NCBI GenBank assembly: GCA_046597185.1
Contig: JBKJLF010000413.1
Coordinates: forward strand, 1 to 14,298
Source: CAMBDR01 sp046597185
GTDB taxonomy: Bacteria; Pseudomonadota; Gammaproteobacteria; Burkholderiales; Burkholderiaceae_D
Length of the DNA: 14,298 bases
Direction: 5' to 3'
Each line of letters starts with the position of its first letter. Positions within the stretch are counted from its first letter, which is position 1. A model generated the notes under the pieces. That model saw only the letters and a list, made by a program, of their open reading frames with translations, did no database searches and was not told the DNA's origin. Below, in pieces: positions 6,386 to 14,136 of the stretch. The position numbers and the translations under genes were made by a program.

Positions 6386-7189
6386 ATGAAATTTTCTTCT
6401 CTTATTTTGTCATTCTTCATCATGCTGCTGGTTGGCTGTGCGTCAACCACCAAGCCCGGCGCAATCGGTGTCACGCGCCAGCAATTTTTAATTGTGCCTG
6501 CGGCGACGGTGGAAAAAATGGCGCTCACCCACTATGCCAATCAAAACAACCAGGCCAAATCGGCGGGCAAGCTCATTGAAAGCGGCCCTGAATACGAGCG
6601 TTTGCGCGATATCGGCAAGCGCCTGATCCGTCAGACCGGGGTGTTTCGCGACGATACCAAACAATGGAAGTGGCAATTGACACTGATTGATGCACCGACC
6701 GTTAACGCCTCTTGCGCGCCGGGTGGCAAGATCACTTTTTACACAGGCATCATCAACAAACTCAAGCTGACCGATGATGAAATCGCGGCCGTGATGGGTC
6801 ACGAAATCGCCCATGCAATCCGCGAACACGGGCGGGAAAAAGTGTCCGAGTCCATGGGTCAACAGCTTTTGGTCAACCTTGCATCAGCCAAAGCGCAGTC
6901 GCCTGCTGTGGCGGCGGCACTGGCCAATCAGGTGGGAACGGTGTTGTTCCTGCTGCCCAATTCCAGAGAAAAAGAAACCGAAGCCGACAAAATCGGCACC
7001 GAATTAATGGCGCGGGCGGGCTATGATCCGGCTGCGGCCATCAATGTCTGGCGCAAGATGGCGGGGCTGGGTGACGCCAAGACACCACAATTTCTTTCCA
7101 CCCATCCGTCGCATTCAAGTCGCATTGAGGAACTCACTGCGCTGCAAGCGGTGGTCAAGCCTTTGTATGATGCTGCGGAAAAACCTTGA
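6386..7189 (+). CDS. M48-family metalloprotease, lipoprotein
   Basis: The 267-residue product begins with a lipoprotein signal peptide (MKFSSLILSFFIMLLVGC, lipobox LVGC with Cys18, followed by Ala-Ser, which favours the outer membrane). The zinc site HEIAH is at residues 139-143 and the third ligand is probably Glu197 in ETEAD (ExxxD). The order and size match periplasmic M48 peptidases of the BepA/LoiP/YcaL type used in envelope quality control. I chose ATG 6386 because it creates the signal peptide; the open frame extends upstream into the preceding gene without homology. The C-terminus has the STHPSHSSRI motif typical of this group. Its TGA is followed 41 bases later by the ATPase gene, so the two may be co-transcribed. 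Confidence 0.92.
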   Translation: MKFSSLILSFFIMLLVGCASTTKPGAIGVTRQQFLIVPAATVEKMALTHYANQNNQAKSAGKLIESGPEYERLRDIGKRLIRQTGVFRDDTKQWKWQLTLIDAPTVNASCAPGGKITFYTGIINKLKLTDDEIAAVMGHEIAHAIREHGREKVSESMGQQLLVNLASAKAQSPAVAAALANQVGTVLFLLPNSREKETEADKIGTELMARAGYDPAAAINVWRKMAGLGDAKTPQFLSTHPSHSSRIEELTALQAVVKPLYDAAEKP

Positions 7190-7230
7190 GTGACCCGGCG
7201 TTATCCTTTGCCAATCCCCCCGGAGCCTCC

Positions 7231-7897
7231 ATGCAATCCACCATCGAACTCACCCCCCCTGCAAGCCATGGACTTCCTGCTCAACGTGGCCGTAGTGCGC
7301 CCGGTCTTCATGTGGGGCGCGCCCGGCATCGGCAAAAGCGCGCTGGTGCGCCGCTTTGCCGCCGCCGTCGGCATCGAATGCGTCTCCCTCTTGGGTAGCC
7401 AGCTCGCCCCGGAAGATTTAATCGGCATTCCCAAAATCGACGGCGAATGCTCGCACTTTTACCCGCCCGCCTCTATTGGCGAACAGATGATCGAAGCACT
7501 GGCCTTTGGCTTACTCACCCCGGCCCACGCCGGCCACTTCAAAGCCTTCCTGAAACAAATCCACCAAAAGCACGCGCTACACGCCATCCTCAAGGGCGAT
7601 GCCTTCTGGCCCATCGGCCCGGAGAACCGCGACGTGCTGTATTTTCTGGCCCAATCGCTGCGCGCCCACTTGCGCAAAGAACTGCCCGACGACGATGCCA
7701 GCCTGCGCAGCGCGCACCATGATCTGGCAATCCGCGCCAAAGATTTGCTACGCGATCTGGCCCGCATCAGCGTCGAAATCGCCCAGTCGGTACTCTCGGA
7801 AGACGAAGCAGGCCGCCGCTTACCTGCTTGATTTTTGATTGAAGTAGCGCGTGACCTGCCGCGTCTGGCCGGACGCGACAGCCGCAGCAAGCCATAA
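7231..7897 (+). pseudogene. MoxR-type AAA ATPase, frameshifted, internally deleted and with premature TGA
   Basis: MoxR-type AAA+ ATPases work with VWA partners as chaperone pairs. The natural start is ATG 7231 with GGAG 5 bases upstream, giving MQSTIELTP; a run of seven C (7253-7259) then shifts the frame, and removing one C restores TPLQAMDFLLNVA. Walker A (GAPGIGKS) is at 7316-7339, followed by SLLGSQLAPEDLIGIPKIDG. From memory of the family, Walker B (LFLDEL), sensor 1 (GAGNR) and the arginine-finger region should follow, but the sequence jumps near 7475 to the C-terminal part (EALAFGLLTPAHAGHFKAF, AILKGDAFWP, RDVLYFLAQSLRA). At 7829-7831 a TGA stands where homologues have Trp; the frame continues FLIEVARDLPRLAG to TAA 7895-7897, just before the VWA gene. 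Three lesions make this ATPase almost surely inactive. A GTG-started frame from 7190 exists but has a proline-rich, unrelated N-terminus. Confidence 0.82.
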
Positions 7898-7906
7898 AAT
7901 AAGGCC

Positions 7907-8821
7907 ATGAAAAAAGAAGACCCCAAACAAGCAGCCGCCACCGCAGCGCGCGATGCAGGCATTGCCTGCGGGCGCGCACCGCACCTTGGCCTGTTGCACG
8001 ATCCCGCCTTTGCCGGACAATCTTCCGAAGAAGTCTACGACACCCTGGCGCAAGACCTGCGCCGCGCGCGCAAGCTGGCCACCTTGCGCGGGCCGGGCGG
8101 GCAAGACATGTTGGGCGAAGATGACTGCAAGCAATTTACCGACGCCGAAAGCTATTGCCGCCGCGCGCTGGCGCAAGGCATGGAGCGCTACACCTGGGAC
8201 AACACGCGCGGCCTGCTGCCAGCGGGCTTGATCGAAGAAATCCGCAGCCTCTCCCAACCTCCAATTCCGTGGGATGTAAAACTGGCAGAATGGTTTGACC
8301 AACGCTTCCCGACCTTGGAGCTACGCCGCAGCTACGCCCGCCCCTCACGCCGCCAATCCGCCACGCCCGACATCCCACGCCCATCGATTGTGAAACCCAA
8401 CGACGAACAACGCGCCAGCCGCGTGTTTGGCGTGCTACTTGACACCTCCGGCTCGATGCCGCCTAAACTGCTGGGCCAGGCCTTGGGCGCGATTGCCAGC
8501 TATGCCATGGCGCGCGACGTGTTGGCAGTACGTTTGATTTGCTGTGACGCACAAGCCCATGACAGCGGCTGGGTTGAACCCGAGAATTTACTGGACCGTT
8601 TCAGTCTGCGCGGTCGCGGTGGCACCATCTTGCAACCGGGGCTGGATTGCCTGCATGATCTGGCAGCGCGTGGCGAATTTCCGCGCCACGGCCCACTGTT
8701 GATTATTACCGACGGCGAATGCGAAGCGAGTATCAGCACCACCATGGATCATGCGTTTTTACTGCCGGAAGGCAAACGCCTGCCGTTTCACAGCACCAGC
8801 GAGATTTTTTTCATCAAGTGA
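7907..8821 (+). CDS. DUF2201/VWA-domain protein (MoxR partner), probably internally shortened
   Basis: The 304-residue product has a C-terminal VWA domain with a full metal-ion-dependent adhesion site: DTSGS at 179-183, Thr240 in GRGGTILQPG and Asp269 in ITDGE. Upstream stretches HLGLLHDPAFAG, LPAGLIEEIRSLSQPPIPWD and RRSYARPSRRQSATPDIPRP match the DUF2201 partner proteins of MoxR ATPases. The first residues (ATAARDAGIA) also look like the start of that family, but as I recall it about 150 residues with a putative metallopeptidase domain should lie between residue 20 and residue 25; here they are absent, joined by a small perfect hairpin at 7955-7969. The frame is open throughout and the C-terminus is natural. 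Its ATPase partner upstream is broken, so function is doubtful. The deletion is inferred, the VWA site is seen. Confidence 0.8.
   Translation: MKKEDPKQAAATAARDAGIACGRAPHLGLLHDPAFAGQSSEEVYDTLAQDLRRARKLATLRGPGGQDMLGEDDCKQFTDAESYCRRALAQGMERYTWDNTRGLLPAGLIEEIRSLSQPPIPWDVKLAEWFDQRFPTLELRRSYARPSRRQSATPDIPRPSIVKPNDEQRASRVFGVLLDTSGSMPPKLLGQALGAIASYAMARDVLAVRLICCDAQAHDSGWVEPENLLDRFSLRGRGGTILQPGLDCLHDLAARGEFPRHGPLLIITDGECEASISTTMDHAFLLPEGKRLPFHSTSEIFFIK
7955..7969. repeat. Perfect hairpin at the presumed deletion junction
   Basis: GCAGGC-ATT-GCCTGC is a perfect 6-bp inverted repeat with a three-base loop. It falls within residues 17-21 of the VWA protein, exactly where family similarity jumps. It might mark a deletion endpoint or be chance in GC-rich coding DNA. 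Confidence 0.6.
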
Positions 8822-8831
8822 CCATGAATGA

Positions 8832-9182
8832 TTATTTAATCAAACGCAGCGCAAACGGTACTCTGAAAGGCTTACCGTTGGCTGCCGCAATCGCGCCCAT
8901 GATACAAAACGCCAGATTCGCAATCCACACCGCACAACCCACCAAAAATCCAATGAAAATAAGCGTTAAAACGCCAGAAACAATAAAGCCAAGAATCGCC
9001 GTAATCGACCAATTCAAGGCTTCTTTGGCTTGATCCTGAACATAAGCACTATCTTTCTTGACCAGATAAAATACCAAACCGGGAATAAAGCTAAAGAAAA
9101 AAGTCGCCAACCAAATAATCAAGCCCAGATTTTTGTCATCCTGCGACACATTACCCACCATATCAATCACATCATTATTCAT
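8832..9182 (-). CDS. DUF4870-domain small membrane protein
   Basis: The 116-residue product fits the DUF4870 (Tic20-like) family: a short polar N-terminus (MNNDVIDMVGNVSQDDKNLG), a first membrane segment (LIIWLATFFFSFIPGLVFYL), a charged loop with VKKDSAYVQDQAKEALNWSI, two further membrane segments (about residues 55-75 and 78-100) and a short end with NGKPFRVPFALRLIK. Function of this family is not established. I chose ATG 9182 because GAGGG lies 7 bases upstream; the frame can be extended 15 codons to a weaker start at 9227. It converges on the VWA gene with only 10 bases between stop codons and no visible terminator between them, and it diverges from the PEP-CTERM gene. Confidence 0.88.
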   Translation of the reverse strand: MNNDVIDMVGNVSQDDKNLGLIIWLATFFFSFIPGLVFYLVKKDSAYVQDQAKEALNWSITAILGFIVSGVLTLIFIGFLVGCAVWIANLAFCIMGAIAAANGKPFRVPFALRLIK

Positions 9183-9372
9183 TTTGCTGCCCTCTTCCAA
9201 ATTAAAATAAATGACAGGTATTGGCACCCGCTTGCGCCAAACACCTTCAAACCATGCGTATTGTAATAGAAACAGTCGCTAAAACAGCCGCAAATACCTC
9301 ATTAAAAATAGAAGCAACAGTCATATCAAACAGCAGCCGCCAGGTTTGTTACCTGAAAAATGCAATAACACT

Positions 9373-9400
9373 TTGCACTTCCAAACAATTATGCTACTAT
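9373..9400 (+). promoter_or_regulatory. Probable sigma-70 promoter of the PEP-CTERM gene
   Basis: TTGCAC (9373-9378), a 16-base spacer and TGC-TACTAT (-10 at 9395-9400 with extended -10 TGC) lie about 80 bases before the PEP-CTERM start. The rest of the 296-base gap between the divergent genes (9183-9478) is AT-rich and contains no other gene that I can support. Confidence 0.55.
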
Positions 9401-9424
9401 CTGCCTATCGCTTTTAAGCCACTA

Positions 9425-9438
9425 TTGAAAAATTTCAA
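9425..9438. promoter_or_regulatory. Perfect dyad TTGAAA-AA-TTTCAA in the PEP-CTERM leader
   Basis: A 6-bp perfect inverted repeat with a two-base centre lies about 25 bases past the -10 element and 41 bases before the start codon. Its place downstream of the promoter would suit a repressor site. It sits in AT-rich DNA, so chance is possible. Confidence 0.3.
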
Positions 9439-9478
9439 TTATAAATATTTTCAATCAATTTTATTTTTTGGACAAACA

Positions 9479-10015
9479 ATGAAACATAATCCACTCAAAA
9501 AAATCATTACCCTCACCCTTTCAGCCGCATTGGCTTGTGCCGCCTCTGCCGCCAATGCCGATACCTACCGTTTTACCCAAACCGGTTTTAACGATGGCGC
9601 TTCGGTAGTAGGCTTCTTCCGTGGCTCCGACAACAACCATGACGGTAAGATTTCCGGCTCGGAAGTGGCTGGCTTTACTGCTACTTTTTTCGGTGGCTAT
9701 TTCGACGGCTTTTCTTTTGACGGCCGCCCTACCTATAAAAATCTGAGCTACACCGTCGGCAGTGGCATGATTGGTGCCAACCGTGACGACGTGCTGGATA
9801 TTTTTGCTCGCGGCACCAATATCGGTTACTTGGCAAGCAGCATTGGTGGCCAAATTTATGGTTTCTCCAGTGAACCTGTGGCAAGAACCAGCCGCTATAC
9901 CGAAGTAACCCTGATCAGCGCCGTACCTGAGCCTGAAACCTATGCCATGCTGTTAGGCGGTTTGGGCTTGCTGGCAGCGCTTGCACGTCGTCGCAAAGCA
10001 AACAAAGTTGCGTAA
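9479..10015 (+). CDS. PEP-CTERM exported protein with an EF-hand loop
   Basis: The 178-residue product has an N-terminal signal peptide (KK, hydrophobic core, likely cut after AANA near residue 27) and ends with a PEP-CTERM sorting tail: VPEPETYAMLLGG at residue 149, a hydrophobic stretch and RRRK. Such proteins are processed by an exosortase and usually end up in the outer envelope or extracellular matrix. Residues 51-62 (DNNHDGKISGSE) match an EF-hand calcium loop with D1, N3, D5, K7, S9 and E12. The rest, rich in Gly, Phe and Tyr, has no domain that I recognise. ATG 9479 was chosen because it begins the signal peptide; the frame extends upstream without homology, and no good Shine-Dalgarno is visible. 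It shares a terminator with the convergent sensor kinase. Confidence 0.9.
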   Translation: MKHNPLKKIITLTLSAALACAASAANADTYRFTQTGFNDGASVVGFFRGSDNNHDGKISGSEVAGFTATFFGGYFDGFSFDGRPTYKNLSYTVGSGMIGANRDDVLDIFARGTNIGYLASSIGGQIYGFSSEPVARTSRYTEVTLISAVPEPETYAMLLGGLGLLAALARRRKANKVA

Positions 10016-10035
10016 TCGCAGTTGCTGTGAAAAGT

Positions 10036-10064
10036 AATGGCTTTGGCATGCTGCCAAGGCTATT
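10036..10064. terminator. Bidirectional terminator between convergent genes
   Basis: AATGGCTTTGGCA and TGCCAAGGCTATT form a 13-bp stem with two G-U wobbles and a three-base loop (TGC). It is followed rightward by TTTAT, and leftward by ATTACTTTT. It lies 20 bases after the PEP-CTERM stop and directly abuts the stop codon of the sensor kinase, so it can serve both genes. Confidence 0.8.
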
Positions 10065-10065
10065 T

Positions 10066-13000
10066 TTATGTCAGGGGTTTGATGCGTATTGCTACCGTCG
10101 TGCCTTGCATGGGTTCGCTGGCAATGCTGATTTCTCCCTTCAAACGCTGCACCACATGGTTATAAGCCACATGCAAACCCAGCCCCACATGGCCATGCAT
10201 GCCGCTCCTGGTGGTGAAGAAGGGGTCAAACACTTTCGATAAATTGGCTGCTTCAATCCCGCAACCATTATCACTGACTTCGATCAGGACTGCGCCATCG
10301 TCTTGCGCATAGGCGCTCAAGCGTAAGGTGCCCACACTCAAGCCAGATTCAGGGTCAAACGCATGATCCAATACATTCGCCAACACCCGGTTCAAGACTT
10401 CGGTCAAGGCATCGGGCACGGTAGACAGATGCAAATGCTCGGGTACATTCAGTTCAAAATGGTGCCCCATCTGCAGCAAACGGCTGCGCACTGAAAACGA
10501 TGCTTCGTGCAAATACGACGTCAAATCCACATTCATACAGTGATTATCATCAACCCGCACCGCAATGGCCTTGAACACGGTCACCATTTCAGCTGCCCGG
10601 CTAGCGGTCGTCAAGGCCAGTTCGGTGTATTCGATACTCTCGGCGGTACTCAATTCCAGAGCCGATTTACTTAAACTTCCCGCCACCAGTGCTTCGCGCT
10701 GCTTCCTGAGTAATTGCGCCACACCGGACAAGGCCAACAATGCCGTACCCAGAGGCGTATTGATTTCATGTGCAATGCCAGCCACCAAACCGCCGAGTGA
10801 GGCCATTTTTTCCGCCAGAATCAATCTGGCCTGGGTTTCCTGTAAATGCTGATGCGCGGCAGCCAACTCGCCGTGCGCCGTTGCCAACGCACCATGTGCG
10901 GATGCCAAATTGCCATGCGCCGCCGAATTGGACAAAGCAATTGCGGTATAACTGGCCAGCACCCGTAAAAATTCAAGTTGGTCAGCAGTATAGGCGTGCT
11001 GGCGCGGGCTTTGCACGGTTAAACAGCCGATGATTTTCTGCTCCACCAACAAGGGAAGGTAAACCACCGTTTCCATCGGCGCACCGACACTGGGCGGCAA
11101 AATCGTTTTCACGTAGTTGAGCAATTCACTATTCTTGCCAATCACCATTTCACGCTGCTGGCGCACGCACCACACTGCGGGCCGATCATGTTCGCTCATG
11201 CTCATGGCATTGCCGGGCAAGCGCCGTCCACCTTCAATTTCATACACAAAGCGAATCTGGGCCTTGGCGGCTTCATAAATACCGATTCGAAATGCATACG
11301 CATCCAACCTTGCACTCACTTGCCGATACACCCGCTCAAAGGCTTGTTCGGTATCGAGGGTGGCGGTTAAATCCTGACCAATCTCACCCAATTTAAGAAT
11401 ATCGGCGGTACGCGCATCAATCAATTTTTTCAAGTCCAGCGCTTCAGTCCGCAAGCGCGCCACCCGCCAGCGATACCCCCAATACAGCGCGGCTCCCAGC
11501 GCCAACAATAGTAGCAGCAAAAACCAGCCGGTTTGCCAAAATGCAGACAACACCTGAACCGGAATCGTCAACTCATGCGCACTCCAGTCGCCATTGCGAT
11601 TGGTGCCCTGGATTTGCAGCGTATAGCGGCCCGGCCATAAATTACCATAGCTTGCGTTACGATGCCCAGCATCGGTTTCGATCCAATTCGCGTCATACCC
11701 TTGCAAACGGTAGCGATAGCGGTTGCGCTTGGCGGCGGAAAAATCAAAGGCGGCAAATTCAATCGAAAAATTACGCTGCTCCGGCCTCAGCTTCAACTCT
11801 GGTACCAGGGTTGAGAGCGCAAAGGATTGGCCGTTAATCTTCAATTCGGTGGCCAGCAAGGGCGGTTGATCATTCCAGGGACGAAATTGCTGGGGATCAA
11901 AAATGGCCAGCCCCTGCGTGCCCCCAGTCAGCAATAAACCGTCATGGGTGCTGCCGTAGCAGCCTATCCAGGCGGCACCGATATCAAAACCATCAGCTTT
12001 GGAAATCGGCCAGGCTCGCATTAACTTGAGATCAATCAGGTATTCGCTGGTCCAAATCCGCCCCATCGAATCCTGCTGCAAATTCGCCCCCAAATTAATA
12101 CCGGGTAGCTTCAACAAGGCATTCATACTATCAAACCCGGCCTGCTTCCCATCCAGCTTGGCCAAGCGCCAAAGGCCCTTGGGTGTGGCAACCCAGATAC
12201 GCCGCTCACTATCGGATAACAAACCCTGAATATCGTCCGAACCAATACTGTCAGAGCGATTCGGGTCGCGTGGGAGTTTGCTCAGGCGACTGTCGTCCGG
12301 CGCAACCAGCCACAGCCCGGCGTTAGTGCCGATCCAGATGCGCCCTTGCCCATCCTCCGCCAACGAAGACACGCGCGCGCGCATCGGCGAGCCGATTTGG
12401 TCCTGAAAAGTTCGAAAACGCTGCAGCCCCTCATCCCAGCGCGCCACGCCGGCATTGGTGCCTACCCACAAAACGCCAGCACGGCTGACAAAAAATTTAC
12501 GAATGCCCGGCCCCGGCAACCCCGTACTGACGACCCAATTGCGACTGCCCGCTGCCAGCCGTAAAACCCCGACTTGGCGCGTGCCAGCCCAAATACTACC
12601 ATCCGGGGTACGGGCCAAGGCCGAAATGATACTGTCCATCAAAGCACCAGGCTCACCAGTTTGGGGCCGATAGCCCCCGATCAAACCGCGTTTGCGGTCA
12701 AAAATATCAATCCCGTTGCCACCGGTTCCCAGCAACAGCGTACCATTGGGTAACTCCAAAATACTACGGATGTCAGGATGACTCAAACCCGTGGGCCGGA
12801 TTGGACTGTGGCGCAACAAACGAAAAGCTTGATTACGGGTGTTCATATGCTGCAAGCCGCCGCCCCCGGTGCCCACCCATAACAAACCAGCCCGATCCAA
12901 CATCATGGCGTAGACGTTATCGATGGCAAGGGTGCCGGCAATGGTGGGATCATGGCGCAACTGTTGCAATACCCGCCCGTCCTCGGCGGCGACCAGATTA

Positions 13001-13980
13001 ATGCCCCCACCCCCGGTCGCAATCCAAATTTGATCGGCCCGGGTTTGCACGAAAGCCATGACATACCCATGGCTGAGCGCCCCGGCACGGCGCGCATCGA
13101 CTGGCAGGCGGTGCAGTTGCAACTGCTTGGGGTCAATCCAGGCTGCGCCATCCAGACGCGTGCCGACCCACAATTTTCCATCGGAGGCTTCCATTAAGGC
13201 GCGAATTTCTTGCCCGGCCAAAGAGAGTTCCACGGCAGGACTGGAAGCGATGCGCTCAAAACCCTTGCCATCTACAGCCAAGCGCTGCAAACCCATACCG
13301 GTGCCGACCCACAATCGACCTTGTCTGTCCAGCAGCAAGCTGCGTACCCGGTCATCGGCCAAACTGGCAGGATCTTCCGGATCATGGCGAAAATGCACGA
13401 ATTTCTTGCTACCCACTGGTAAATAATTCAAACCATGGTCCGTACCAACCCAGACCGAGCCAAGCGCATCACCCACTATGGCATTGACAGAACCGGCACT
13501 AATGGAGCCTTCTTGCTTTGGATTATGACGAAAATTTTCAAATTGTTCGCTCTCGGTCGCCATGGCCGAAAGCCCGTCACTGTTGGTGCCAATCCACAAT
13601 CGGCCATCCACCCCGGCCCACAAACTGCGCACATAGTCCCCCACCAGTGAATTTGGCTCATGGTCAATATTGACAAACCTGCGCCAACGGTAGCCGTCAT
13701 AACGCATCAAACCCTGTTGCGTGCCAACCCAAAGCCAGCCTTTGGCGTCCTGAGCCAAGGCGCTCACTCCCGTAATCGGGTTGGATTCATTTTCCCCGTC
13801 ACGCTCAAAATACGGATCGGCAAAGGAAAAATCACGCTGCACCGGGGGATTGTTGCCAGAAACCAAATTGGCAGCCAAATCGGTAGTCAAATCGGTAGCC
13901 ATTGCGTCGGGCGACCAATGCACGAGACAGCACCATGCAAGCGCCCAACACAGATAGCGCATTGTCCGCATCGTATTCAT
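10066..13980 (-). CDS. Two-propeller sensor histidine kinase (Reg_prop/Y_Y_Y/GAF/HisKA/HATPase)
   Basis: The 1304-residue product is a membrane sensor kinase. After a signal peptide (residues 1-28, with MRYLCWALAWCCLVHW) come about fourteen propeller strands with the W(V/I)GT motif between residues 70 and 700, enough for two seven-bladed propellers in the periplasm. Then follow a Y_Y_Y domain (about 730-810), a membrane helix (815-836), a GAF domain (about 865-1017), a coiled coil of AHG(N/A/E)LA repeats, the HisKA box GIAHEINTPLG with His1071, and a catalytic ATPase with N-box NRVLAN, G1 box DNGCG, FDPFFTTR and G2 GLGLH (1187-1299). No receiver or DNA-binding domain is attached and no response regulator lies nearby. 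ATG 13980 was chosen because it starts the signal peptide and overlaps a leader ORF stop; TTG 14025 extends the frame but sits on the leader's ribosome binding site. A TACAAT at 14064-14069 may be its -10. Ligand unknown. Confidence 0.92.
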   Translation of the reverse strand: MNTMRTMRYLCWALAWCCLVHWSPDAMATDLTTDLAANLVSGNNPPVQRDFSFADPYFERDGENESNPITGVSALAQDAKGWLWVGTQQGLMRYDGYRWRRFVNIDHEPNSLVGDYVRSLWAGVDGRLWIGTNSDGLSAMATESEQFENFRHNPKQEGSISAGSVNAIVGDALGSVWVGTDHGLNYLPVGSKKFVHFRHDPEDPASLADDRVRSLLLDRQGRLWVGTGMGLQRLAVDGKGFERIASSPAVELSLAGQEIRALMEASDGKLWVGTRLDGAAWIDPKQLQLHRLPVDARRAGALSHGYVMAFVQTRADQIWIATGGGGINLVAAEDGRVLQQLRHDPTIAGTLAIDNVYAMMLDRAGLLWVGTGGGGLQHMNTRNQAFRLLRHSPIRPTGLSHPDIRSILELPNGTLLLGTGGNGIDIFDRKRGLIGGYRPQTGEPGALMDSIISALARTPDGSIWAGTRQVGVLRLAAGSRNWVVSTGLPGPGIRKFFVSRAGVLWVGTNAGVARWDEGLQRFRTFQDQIGSPMRARVSSLAEDGQGRIWIGTNAGLWLVAPDDSRLSKLPRDPNRSDSIGSDDIQGLLSDSERRIWVATPKGLWRLAKLDGKQAGFDSMNALLKLPGINLGANLQQDSMGRIWTSEYLIDLKLMRAWPISKADGFDIGAAWIGCYGSTHDGLLLTGGTQGLAIFDPQQFRPWNDQPPLLATELKINGQSFALSTLVPELKLRPEQRNFSIEFAAFDFSAAKRNRYRYRLQGYDANWIETDAGHRNASYGNLWPGRYTLQIQGTNRNGDWSAHELTIPVQVLSAFWQTGWFLLLLLLALGAALYWGYRWRVARLRTEALDLKKLIDARTADILKLGEIGQDLTATLDTEQAFERVYRQVSARLDAYAFRIGIYEAAKAQIRFVYEIEGGRRLPGNAMSMSEHDRPAVWCVRQQREMVIGKNSELLNYVKTILPPSVGAPMETVVYLPLLVEQKIIGCLTVQSPRQHAYTADQLEFLRVLASYTAIALSNSAAHGNLASAHGALATAHGELAAAHQHLQETQARLILAEKMASLGGLVAGIAHEINTPLGTALLALSGVAQLLRKQREALVAGSLSKSALELSTAESIEYTELALTTASRAAEMVTVFKAIAVRVDDNHCMNVDLTSYLHEASFSVRSRLLQMGHHFELNVPEHLHLSTVPDALTEVLNRVLANVLDHAFDPESGLSVGTLRLSAYAQDDGAVLIEVSDNGCGIEAANLSKVFDPFFTTRSGMHGHVGLGLHVAYNHVVQRLKGEISIASEPMQGTTVAIRIKPLT
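10837..10920 (-). repeat. 21-bp in-frame repeat coding a coiled-coil linker
   Basis: Four consecutive 21-base units (10900-10920, 10879-10899, 10858-10878, 10837-10857) encode AHGNLAS, AHGALAT, AHGELAA and AHQHLQE. The seven-residue period matches one heptad, and the units lie between the GAF domain and the phospho-histidine helix, where signalling coiled coils sit. Gain or loss of units would lengthen or shorten the helix by whole heptads. Confidence 0.85.
13861..13896 (-). repeat. 12-bp in-frame repeat near the signal-peptide cleavage site
   Basis: Three units, ACCGATTTGACT, ACCGATTTGGCT and GCCAATTTGGTT, encode TDLT-TDLA-ANLV directly after the predicted cleavage site (AMA) of the sensor kinase. 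The third unit is degenerate. Confidence 0.75.
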
Positions 13981-14018
13981 TGGGCAACAACCCCGGTATG
14001 CAGCCCGAAATTGCACAT
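13977..14018 (-). CDS. 13-codon leader ORF overlapping the sensor-kinase start
   Basis: ATG at 14018 opens a 13-codon frame (MCNFGLHTGVVAQ) that ends with TGA at 13977-13979. The stop overlaps the ATG of the kinase as ATGA, the classic arrangement for translational coupling by re-initiation. A GGAGA ribosome binding site lies at 14026-14030, exactly 7 bases before this ATG, while the kinase ATG itself has no good site. So ribosomes probably enter at the leader. The peptide has no obvious attenuation signature such as a run of one amino acid. Expression is inferred; the coordinates and overlap are seen. Confidence 0.55.
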   Translation of the reverse strand: MCNFGLHTGVVAQ

Positions 14019-14136
14019 TTAACAATCTCCGTTATCCATGACAAGCAGCCAATCCAAGCGGATATTGTACACGCATGCGCCAAGCAAAAGTGACTACAAA
14101 GAAAGTATTCACGTCAGCAAGCTTAACCAGGGACGA

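Noticed and set aside
7190..7231. GTG start at 7190 overlapping the M48 stop as the ATPase start
   Set aside because: It yields a proline-rich N-terminus unlike the family, while ATG 7231 has a good GGAG and a family-like start that is simply out of frame by one C.
13980..14025. TTG 14025 as the sensor-kinase start
   Set aside because: It lies immediately against the GGAGA element, too close to use it, and would place 15 polar residues ahead of a clear signal peptide.
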